This document shows positions 7,719-13,365 of a DNA stretch of 42,655 bases, piece after piece; position 1 is the stretch's first letter, and every line of letters starts with the position of its first letter. Source of the stretch: a virus. A model generated the notes under the pieces. That model was not told the DNA's origin. It ran no database searches and saw only the letters and a program-made list of their open reading frames with translations. A program made the position numbers and the translations under genes. The stretch covers positions 1 to 42,655 of the IMG/VR virus record IMGVR_UViG_3300025070_002720. The stretch is one strand, 5' to 3'.

Positions 7719-7922
7719 TTAATATACTTTAATTATTCTAGATTCTGCAAGGCTTATAATCTTAAAACTAGTTTCACCTAACTCCTCTAGCATTTTATAC
7801 GTTTTAGCTTCTGCTTCTGTTCCAGTCATAGCATCTACTAAATATATTTCTTTTACTTTCTGTACTCTACCTCTATCGTTTTCTCTTTCGAACTGGGTAG
7901 TAACTTGCCAATAGTTTGTCAT
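7719..7922 (-). CDS. DUF4494-like small protein
   Basis: A 67-residue protein reading MTNYWQVTTQFER, a G-R-V-Q-K-V-K-E-I-Y-L-V-D-A segment, then EAEAKTYKML. This pattern (a short strand, then KGRVKxxxExYLVDAxxxxEAE) is what I recall for DUF4494, a small family found in Bacteroidota genomes and their phages. Function is unknown. It supports the host guess. Spacing to the MazG-like gene is one base, so it belongs to the same operon. Confidence 0.65.
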   Translation of the reverse strand: MTNYWQVTTQFERENDRGRVQKVKEIYLVDAMTGTEAEAKTYKMLEELGETSFKIISLAESRIIKVY

Positions 7923-7936
7923 AATTATATTATTTA

Positions 7937-8650
7937 TTAATGTTTACAAATACTTGCTAATTCTATATTCTTATAGAACTCTGCTTTTGCTGAATCTTCG
8001 TTTAAGAACGCTCCTGTTAGTTTAGCAGTTTGCATTGATGCTCCTCTATGCTTAACTCCTCTACAGCTAACACAGTTATGGGTAGCTGATATCATTACTG
8101 CAACTCCTAAATTACCTTCACATATCTTATCTACTGCATTATGTATAGCTACAGTTAATTGTTCTTGAATAGCTCCTCTTCTACCGAATTGTTCTACTAT
8201 CCTATTAAGTTTAGATAGTCCTACTACTTTTCCATCCTCTGAAGCTATATAAGCAATGCTTACATTACCACCGATTGTTTGGTGATGATGTGAACACATC
8301 GACTGAACTGGTATATTGCTTTCTTGTACTATACCGTCGTATCCGTCTGATGGAAATGCTGTTATACGGTCTAGAGGGTTATACCTTCCGGCCCATAAAT
8401 CATTAACATATGCTTTAGCTACTCTCATTGGGGTATCAGATGAATTAGGATCATCTTTATAATCACATCCTAACGCAGTTAAAAACTCTGCGTATGCTTT
8501 TGCTGCTCTTTCTATAATTACATGCTTCTCATGTTCTGTTAACCTTGCTTCAGGTCCTTCTAATTCTTGCTTTGCAGCTAATTGACTTGATATACCATTT
8601 GCATATCCTGCTTTTACTAATTCTGTTCCGTCTATAAACTTTTTAGGCAT
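7937..8650 (-). CDS. folE: FolE, GTP cyclohydrolase I
   Basis: Converts GTP to 7,8-dihydroneopterin triphosphate, the first step of 7-deazaguanine (and folate) synthesis. The 237-residue protein carries the zinc site MCSHHH (Cys119, His122) and THNCVSCRG (Cys193). It also has the family's GKVVGLSKLNRIVEQFGRR-type block (140-158) and QEQLT (162-166). All catalytic landmarks are present. The N-terminal 40 residues are family-typical variable sequence. It is expressed from a separate leader (8651-8714) that holds a promoter-like element. With QueD, QueE, QueC and QueF it completes preQ1 synthesis from GTP. It could also raise the tetrahydropterin pool that feeds the formyl donor for the DpdN step. 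Confidence 0.96.
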   Translation of the reverse strand: MPKKFIDGTELVKAGYANGISSQLAAKQELEGPEARLTEHEKHVIIERAAKAYAEFLTALGCDYKDDPNSSDTPMRVAKAYVNDLWAGRYNPLDRITAFPSDGYDGIVQESNIPVQSMCSHHHQTIGGNVSIAYIASEDGKVVGLSKLNRIVEQFGRRGAIQEQLTVAIHNAVDKICEGNLGVAVMISATHNCVSCRGVKHRGASMQTAKLTGAFLNEDSAKAEFYKNIELASICKH

Positions 8651-8672
8651 AATATTTAATTTGTTTTATTGA

Positions 8673-8707
8673 GGTTCTACGACTCATTTGTTAATACAAT
8701 ATACGAT
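8673..8707 (-). promoter_or_regulatory. Two-part leader element upstream of folE
   Basis: On the minus strand ATCGTATATTG (8697-8707) is followed by GTCGTAGAACC (8673-8683), then about 22 bases to the ATG. A near copy with both parts lies at 10993-11036 upstream of the gene at 10975; the second parts match at 10 of 11 positions. The first part resembles the TTC(T/G)TATATTA element. A promoter or leader-control site is inferred. Confidence 0.45.
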
Positions 8708-8714
8708 TTTTAAT

Positions 8715-9119
8715 TTAATTATCCAAATAATCTTGAATAGGTTTTGAATTTTCTTTTTCCCAAGGGTAGACTACCCAGCCGAAATCATCGTCTATTTCTT
8801 CTGCATAGTATTCTGGTTTTGCTTTTGATGATGTTTTATAGTGTAGAGTAGCAAACTTAGGATTAAACATTTCGTCTCTCCACTTTAAAATTGTATCTCC
8901 ACTATCTGCTATATCATCTATAATTAATAACCTAGGATAGTGGTTACTTCTATACTCCATATATGGAATCTCAAATCGATGAGAATACATAATAGCGAGT
9001 ATGGTACCTCCTCTGGGTATTCCTGTTACATAGTCTATCTCTCCTTTGCATTTTTCGTGTATAATATCTAAGAGTCTATTGATATCGTCCCACGTTAGAA
9101 AAACTTTTTTTACTGCCAT
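8715..9119 (-). CDS. Phosphoribosyltransferase (xanthine/guanine type)
   Basis: A 134-residue type I phosphoribosyltransferase. The PRPP-binding loop LLIIDDIADSGDTI spans 64-77, VTGIPRGG (31-38) is the pyrophosphate-binding element, and WVVYPWE near the C-terminus resembles the base-contacting tail of small Gpt-like enzymes. It would turn a free purine base plus PRPP into a nucleotide. In a phage whose DpdA releases free guanine from DNA, salvage of that guanine to GMP is a plausible job, but this is inference. The gene sits between folE and queE and overlaps the end of the small gene upstream by 10 bases. Confidence 0.85.
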   Translation of the reverse strand: MAVKKVFLTWDDINRLLDIIHEKCKGEIDYVTGIPRGGTILAIMYSHRFEIPYMEYRSNHYPRLLIIDDIADSGDTILKWRDEMFNPKFATLHYKTSSKAKPEYYAEEIDDDFGWVVYPWEKENSKPIQDYLDN

Positions 9120-9283
9120 GTATGGTTCATTACCCAGTTACCAGTAGAGTAATTTGCTATAGATTTACTACCTACCGATTGTAGCTTCTCTTTTAAGTGG
9201 TCCCATTGTTGAGGAGTAATATTGTAATGGTGAACTCCTTCTGTGAAGCCTCGTAACCATTCTATAAATTGTGATTCATTCAT
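9110..9283 (-). CDS. Small phage protein (WLRGFTEG...QWDHLKEKL type)
   Basis: A 57-residue protein translated by hand: it starts MNESQFIEWLRGFTEG, continues with a PQQWDHLKEKL helix and ends NWVMNHTWQ. This pattern (a Trp-rich short helix, then an xPxQWxxLKxKL helix) recurs in small phage proteins of unknown function. Its ATG overlaps the stop of the preceding gene (ATGAATGA arrangement), and its own stop lies inside the phosphoribosyltransferase gene, which supports it as a real coupled gene. Confidence 0.7.
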   Translation of the reverse strand: MNESQFIEWLRGFTEGVHHYNITPQQWDHLKEKLQSVGSKSIANYSTGNWVMNHTWQ

Positions 9284-9410
9284 TTTCTATATAACTTTTT
9301 AATTTATCTATTAATACTAATACTTCGTCTGGTTCCATTGTTATAGCACAGCAAGTATTTATGTTTTCTGCTACTTCCTCTAATACCTCTAAAGCTTCAT
9401 CTTTAGTCAT
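9276..9410 (-). CDS. Small acidic hypothetical protein
   Basis: A 44-residue acidic helical protein (MTKDEALEVLEEVAENINTC and on), translated by hand. Its ATG shares one base with the queE stop (TAATG), and its stop overlaps the next small gene. Gap-free packing between queE and the phosphoribosyltransferase supports translation. Family and function are unknown. The two cysteines in tandem (TCCAIT) are the only distinctive feature. Confidence 0.6.
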   Translation of the reverse strand: MTKDEALEVLEEVAENINTCCAITMEPDEVLVLIDKLKSYIENE

Positions 9411-10198
9411 TATACCTCTCTTTGATCTTCAAAAGCAATAATATGAGGTCTCCAAGTCATTCTATATCCGTTATCTCTAACCCAATCAAATAATACTGGG
9501 TATGATTTAAATAATGCTTCTCTAGAATCTCCTGCAGGCATAAACCATACTTTTTCAGATTTAACATCCAAAGTTTTTATACAGTCCATTATTTCAGCTA
9601 ATGCTTCTTGATCTTTACCGTCCCATACTGGTTTAATATGGAAATCAGAATGATACTCTATTGACTGCTTAATTGCCTCATAATTAAGTCTAAATTTATT
9701 ATGACGTTTTACCATTCTCTCATCTGTAATTGCACCTTGAGGAGTTTCTACTCCAACGACTGGAACAGAATTAGAAAACTTAGGGCTAATAGATAACAAA
9801 TTAATAGGGTAATCTGTGGGTAGGAAATGACTACCTTCAGTTTCGATAGTAATAAAGATATTATTTTCATGTGCAAAATGTGTTAATTCGTTTACTAAAG
9901 CTGGATGCATAGTAGGAGAACCTCCTGTCAACATCATCTCTTTTATATGAGGATTCTTTTCGTACATCGCAATTATATCTTTAAAATTGAAGTCTCCTTT
10001 TTCCGGGTGTATACTTGTATACCAACTATCACACCATCCTCCTTCTCCGAAGTAACATCTATGGGTACATCCTGTAGTTCTTATTACAACTGTTGGGTAA
10101 CCTGCTCTTGAACCTTCTGATTGTACTGCTGTATATATTTCTACGATAGGTAGGTTTTTATCGTAATCTTCTATTCTCTTTAATTGCTTGTGTGCCAT
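9410..10198 (-). CDS. queE: QueE, 7-carboxy-7-deazaguanine synthase (radical SAM), unusual CX3CX7C cluster
   Basis: Radical SAM enzyme converting 6-carboxy-tetrahydropterin to 7-carboxy-7-deazaguanine (CDG). Family landmarks in the 262 residues are the QSEGSRAG segment (26-33), RTTGCTHRC (40-48), TGGSPTMHP (91-99, the SAM-binding GGE-type motif with Ser for Glu) and IETEGS. The [4Fe-4S] cysteines are Cys44, Cys48 and Cys56, giving CX3CX7C where the classical radical SAM motif is CX3CX2C. The loop insert is YFGEGGW. QueE enzymes with enlarged cluster loops are known, so function is likely kept. It sits between queD and the small 9410 gene, sharing a TAATG junction with the latter. Confidence 0.93.
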   Translation of the reverse strand: MAHKQLKRIEDYDKNLPIVEIYTAVQSEGSRAGYPTVVIRTTGCTHRCYFGEGGWCDSWYTSIHPEKGDFNFKDIIAMYEKNPHIKEMMLTGGSPTMHPALVNELTHFAHENNIFITIETEGSHFLPTDYPINLLSISPKFSNSVPVVGVETPQGAITDERMVKRHNKFRLNYEAIKQSIEYHSDFHIKPVWDGKDQEALAEIMDCIKTLDVKSEKVWFMPAGDSREALFKSYPVLFDWVRDNGYRMTWRPHIIAFEDQREV

Positions 10199-10218
10199 AT
10201 ATTTTTATTATATTAATA

Positions 10219-10707
10219 CTACTCCTCGTAGATTGATGAATTTTTATCTGCTTCCCAACATTCAACTTTGGTAACTTTTACTCTACCTCCTCCAGTTAGT
10301 TCCATTCTTTTGTTAAAATGATCAAATACTAATTTAGCACAAGATTCTGCTCCCATTGAATCCATAACCCTTAAAGCACATAGTCCTAATTCCTCCATGT
10401 ATTGGAAAGTTTCTAATTGAGGATCATCTTTTTCTATTAGTAGAGTGTGATCCCACATATGGTTCATCCAATCTTTTAAACCATTACCGGGTGTTGGTTC
10501 AGCATCAGTTGATTTAAACCCTCCGTAATCCATAATCCAATTCATCTCATCTAATTGATTTTCTTCTAGTGGTTCTTTAGATTCAAACCATACTTTAAAT
10601 TTTAAAGCATATCCGTGAAGTAATTCACAATGTGAGTGTGCAGCTTTATGCTGTCTTAGTGCTACTGAGTAATTATCAAATAGCTTTGTTGATTTGTATG
10701 TTCCCAT
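10219..10707 (-). CDS. queD: QueD-like 6-carboxy-5,6,7,8-tetrahydropterin synthase
   Basis: Converts dihydroneopterin triphosphate to 6-carboxytetrahydropterin for QueE. The 162-residue protein shows the fold's marks: AAH (His24), CELLHGY (catalytic Cys27, His31), MDYGGFK (59-65), WDHTLLIEKDDP and a C-terminal VECWEA with the substrate-binding Glu. It is longer than the ~120-residue bacterial form. The zinc-binding HGH reads HGY (Tyr33), and the loop between AAH and the Cys is very short. His26 might take the third-ligand place. Position right next to queE, 20 bases apart, supports the assignment. Confidence 0.9.
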   Translation of the reverse strand: MGTYKSTKLFDNYSVALRQHKAAHSHCELLHGYALKFKVWFESKEPLEENQLDEMNWIMDYGGFKSTDAEPTPGNGLKDWMNHMWDHTLLIEKDDPQLETFQYMEELGLCALRVMDSMGAESCAKLVFDHFNKRMELTGGGRVKVTKVECWEADKNSSIYEE

Positions 10708-10717
10708 AATTTTTATT

Positions 10718-10975
10718 TTAAACTAATTCTTCTCCTATTCCTACTATTTCTGATAGTATAAGCAAAATAGCAGCTATATCTATACTCCACCATAATGCAG
10801 CATACCCTAATATACGGATACCTGATTTGATGAAGCTAATTTGTTGATGTAATTTTGGATCCGGAATTTTATGATCATTGATCTTAATTCCTGTAAATTC
10901 TTTACCTGTAGAATACGAACCTTCTCTGTCGTAAAGTTCGTCTAGGATTTCTTTTTCTTCTTTTCTTTTTATCAT
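10718..10975 (-). CDS. Small membrane protein
   Basis: An 85-residue protein with a charged N-terminal half (KRKEEKEILDELYDREGS) and one strong hydrophobic segment at about 53-78 (IRILGYAALWWSIDIAAILL). A single-pass inner-membrane protein with the N-terminus inside is likely. I recognise no family. It is the first gene behind the two-part leader element at 10993-11036 and precedes queD by 10 bases. Confidence 0.65.
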   Translation of the reverse strand: MIKRKEEKEILDELYDREGSYSTGKEFTGIKINDHKIPDPKLHQQISFIKSGIRILGYAALWWSIDIAAILLILSEIVGIGEELV

Positions 10976-10992
10976 ATTCGTGTTTTTATAGT

Positions 10993-11036
10993 GGTGCTAC
11001 GACACTGTTGTGCTATATATTTATACAATATACGAA
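10993..11036 (-). promoter_or_regulatory. Two-part leader element, second copy
   Basis: Minus-strand TTCGTATATTG (11026-11036) and GTCGTAGCACC (10993-11003), upstream of the ATG at 10975. Both parts repeat at 8673-8707 ahead of folE, but the spacer is 22 bases here and 13 there. Shared by two leaders within the 7-deazaguanine region, it may drive that operon's subunits. Confidence 0.45.
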
Positions 11037-11040
11037 ACTT

Positions 11041-11715
11041 TTATTTAAGAACCAACATTTTTTCATGTCCTATTATTAAAGTTGGATCGACATATATATC
11101 GTAACCTTTTTTTGTTATCATTCTACAGAATGCTACATCTTCCATAGTAAATTCTTTAAATGAAGTATCTCCTACCTTAAATTCTTCCCAAAGAGGTTGA
11201 AACCATGGATACTCTAGTGATTCAAATACACCTTTTTTAATTAATACCCAACCAAACCCAGTATACTCTACTTTAAATGGTTTAGTTCTTTTATTTATTA
11301 ACTTATCATCTAAAAATTCAAAAGAACCATTCTTTGCATAGTGCTCTTTGTCCCATTTTTCCACTGTAGCGTAGTTGGTATTGTTCTGAGTTTTGTATAT
11401 TCCGGAAGCAATATCTTTATTCATGTTAAGTAACTTAATAAAGTCATTAACTTCAAATACCATATCTGAATCTATCCACATTATGTAATCGTAATCTATT
11501 TGACCATCGAACGGCATTTGGTTTTTACCTCTAACTGATGCTCCTCCTAAACATTGATTTCTAACGTAGTATAGTAGTGGACTATAACTATTTGACAGAA
11601 TTGGAGTAATTCCATACTTGGGTAAGTATTGTAGAAGATTACTCCAACTAGTCAAAAAATTATTTGAAAAAGTTCGTCCCGGTAGACAAAATACTATTTT
11701 TAATTGTTTTTGCAA
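11041..11715 (-). CDS. GT-A type glycosyltransferase (GT2-like)
   Basis: A 224-residue nucleotide-sugar-dependent transferase. It opens with a beta-strand (LKIVFCLPGRTFS) and has the metal-binding DXD in YIMWIDSDMVF (Asp82, Asp84). It continues with an ASGIYKT-type strand, a GFGWVLIKKGVFESL acceptor-site segment and an EDVAFCRMITKKGY motif, as in GT2 enzymes. The acceptor is unknown: DNA, lipopolysaccharide or a protein. Its place inside the 7-deazaguanine module, between queC and queD, makes a sugar-decorated base conceivable, but that is speculation. It starts 18 bases after the small gene at 11734. Confidence 0.8.
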   Translation of the reverse strand: MQKQLKIVFCLPGRTFSNNFLTSWSNLLQYLPKYGITPILSNSYSPLLYYVRNQCLGGASVRGKNQMPFDGQIDYDYIMWIDSDMVFEVNDFIKLLNMNKDIASGIYKTQNNTNYATVEKWDKEHYAKNGSFEFLDDKLINKRTKPFKVEYTGFGWVLIKKGVFESLEYPWFQPLWEEFKVGDTSFKEFTMEDVAFCRMITKKGYDIYVDPTLIIGHEKMLVLK

Positions 11716-11733
11716 ATTTATATTTTTAGTATT

Positions 11734-11877
11734 TTAAATATTACGGTGTCTTCTCATACCGTCCCATTTCACTTTTTTTGTTTTACTCAACATCCTTAAT
11801 TTATCTATACGATTATTAAGTTTATTCCTTTCAGAATTTAATTGAGTATTTCCGTTTGTTTGATCACTAATTGCCAT
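11734..11877 (-). CDS. Small basic hypothetical protein
   Basis: A 47-residue basic protein translated by hand (MAISDQTNGNTQLNSERNKL, then a Lys/Arg-rich tail ending RRHRNI). It starts 11 bases inside the 3' end of queC and fills the gap before the glycosyltransferase gene. The central helix looks like a short nucleic-acid-binding coil. No family is recognised. Compact overlap favours a real gene. Confidence 0.5.
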   Translation of the reverse strand: MAISDQTNGNTQLNSERNKLNNRIDKLRMLSKTKKVKWDGMRRHRNI

Positions 11878-12688
11878 AACCTGCGAGTACTTTTTCAACA
11901 TGAGCTTTTGCAACTTGGTAACTAACTACACCTGTTTCATCAGCATATCCAACAGGATCAGGTCTACCTAATTTAATAAAAGCCTCAATACGTTCTACTG
12001 ATGAAGCTGATTTATAATCACTATACCATTCCCAAGCATTTGCTTCAGGTCTGCTGTAAACTTTCATTGGTTTATAAGAGGTATTTGTTCTTCTATACAC
12101 CTCGTCAAAGTCTAAATCTAGTACCTCACATAAATTTAATCCATCTTGTAAGATACCAAACTTATCAGTATCTAAATAAGGAGTAAAGTAACCTACTCTA
12201 TCAGCATCCCAATTCCCCATTCTAAAAGCTGCATCATCTGCATCTCTAAATTCCTGTCTGCAATCAGGGTAAACTGCATGATCACCAGCATGAATACCTA
12301 AAGCAATATCACAAACACCTTCTGTTTTATTTGCTACAGATAATGCTACTGCTTGTGTAATTGAAGCAAACATTTTATTTCTATTAGGAACAACAGTTTC
12401 TTTCATATTCTCTTGCTCGTAATGTCCTTCTGGTACATCATCTCCGCCTTCTACTAAAGCTGAATCTAGTAAATCTACTAAACCATCTAATTTAATTTGA
12501 CGATAATTTACTTTGTGACCTTTACTTGCAAGGTAATCAATTAATGATTGAGCTCTTTCTAGCTCTACTTTATGTTTTTGACCGTAGTCAAATGAGATAC
12601 CTGTTACTGTATCATACTTCTCGATAGCTCTTAACAATAGGGTGCTGCTATCCATTCCACCACTTAAACTTACTACACAATGTGCCAT
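11867..12688 (-). CDS. queC: QueC-like preQ0 synthase lacking the zinc-binding cysteines
   Basis: ATP-dependent conversion of CDG to preQ0. The 273-residue protein has an intact PP-loop SGGMDSS (9-15), SFDYGQKHKVELERA (32-46), VVPNRNKMF (99-107) and the IALGIHAGDHAVYPDCR block (128-144). Canonical QueC has a C-terminal zinc site of four cysteines (SCY ... CGxCxSC). Here the matching region reads TNTSYKPM (201-208) and YKSASSVERIEAF (225-237): every zinc cysteine is replaced, by Ser, Asp or similar. The flanking ERIEAF and GRPDPVGY blocks are conserved, so this is substitution, not truncation. It is the most upstream gene of the pathway in transcription order. QueC identity is sure, but the zinc-free state is unusual. 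Confidence 0.92.
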   Translation of the reverse strand: MAHCVVSLSGGMDSSTLLLRAIEKYDTVTGISFDYGQKHKVELERAQSLIDYLASKGHKVNYRQIKLDGLVDLLDSALVEGGDDVPEGHYEQENMKETVVPNRNKMFASITQAVALSVANKTEGVCDIALGIHAGDHAVYPDCRQEFRDADDAAFRMGNWDADRVGYFTPYLDTDKFGILQDGLNLCEVLDLDFDEVYRRTNTSYKPMKVYSRPEANAWEWYSDYKSASSVERIEAFIKLGRPDPVGYADETGVVSYQVAKAHVEKVLAGYGN

Positions 12689-12734
12689 ATTTATTTATTT
12701 AATTTTTGCCAGGTATTTTACGTATAGGCTAACG

Positions 12735-13034
12735 CTAGATATTAATTATATTAGTCATAGTTTTACTGATATTTTCGTATGTATTAACATACTCTTTTAT
12801 AGAACTATAACTTTTCTTTTGATTTAACTTTTCTTCTGCAACTTTTTTAAGAGCATAAGAAAAATTAGCAGGGTAACATACAGTTTTAATATACTCTGTA
12901 TTATTCTCTCCTTTGGTTACTCTTTCATATACGGTATAACCTCCTGTTGAGGATTTACTAATGAAGAAAGGTTCCATACTGGGGTCCTGAACGATAGTAT
13001 CGTTAGCAGGGATTGAATCTGGTTTACGTAACAT
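12735..13034 (-). CDS. Hypothetical phage protein
   Basis: A 99-residue protein. A central beta-hairpin region (SMEPFFISKSSTGGYTVYER) is followed by a helical YALKKVAEEKL segment and SIKEYV. This order (a protein that displays a parameter with YTVxE, then an ALKKIxxEKL helix) is familiar from small phage proteins of unknown function. No catalytic motif is visible. It lies between thioredoxin and queC with its own 46-base leader. Confidence 0.55.
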   Translation of the reverse strand: MLRKPDSIPANDTIVQDPSMEPFFISKSSTGGYTVYERVTKGENNTEYIKTVCYPANFSYALKKVAEEKLNQKKSYSSIKEYVNTYENISKTMTNIINI

Positions 13035-13059
13035 TTATATAACTTATTTTATTGATTAC

Positions 13060-13317
13060 TTATTTTAATAATTCTTTGAGTTCTTGTTCTTTTATTAGTC
13101 CTGTTTTAGTTGTAGCTTTACCCTCTTCATTTATAATAACTGTAAAAGGTATTGATCTAACTTTATACTCTGCTGCTAAACCCGAAGTATCTTTTTCTAT
13201 ATTAATACTTTTGAACTCAACTTTTTCATTTAATTCACTTTCTACCTTAGTCCATACTTTGTTATAGATCTTACAAGGTCCGCACCAATCTGCGTAAAAT
13301 TTTATTGCCTGTACCAT
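13060..13317 (-). CDS. Thioredoxin
   Basis: An 85-residue thioredoxin with active site WCGPC (11-15) and the cis-proline loop SIPF (55-58, Pro57). It is shorter than the ~105-residue bacterial protein because the N-terminal strand is lacking, as in phage thioredoxins and glutaredoxins. It lies directly downstream of nrdA, whose C-terminal CLSC pair needs such a reductant, so it very likely reduces the phage ribonucleotide reductase. The start is close to an ATATATTA stretch, three bases from the ATG. Confidence 0.9.
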   Translation of the reverse strand: MVQAIKFYADWCGPCKIYNKVWTKVESELNEKVEFKSINIEKDTSGLAAEYKVRSIPFTVIINEEGKATTKTGLIKEQELKELLK

Positions 13318-13365
13318 ACTGTAATATATGAAATTAATTTATATTTACCAACTATTCTTAATTAT

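Noticed and set aside
11041-12688. A riboswitch for preQ1 in this region
   Set aside because: I found no plausible aptamer fold in the short gaps; the leader repeats do not resemble the known preQ1 classes.
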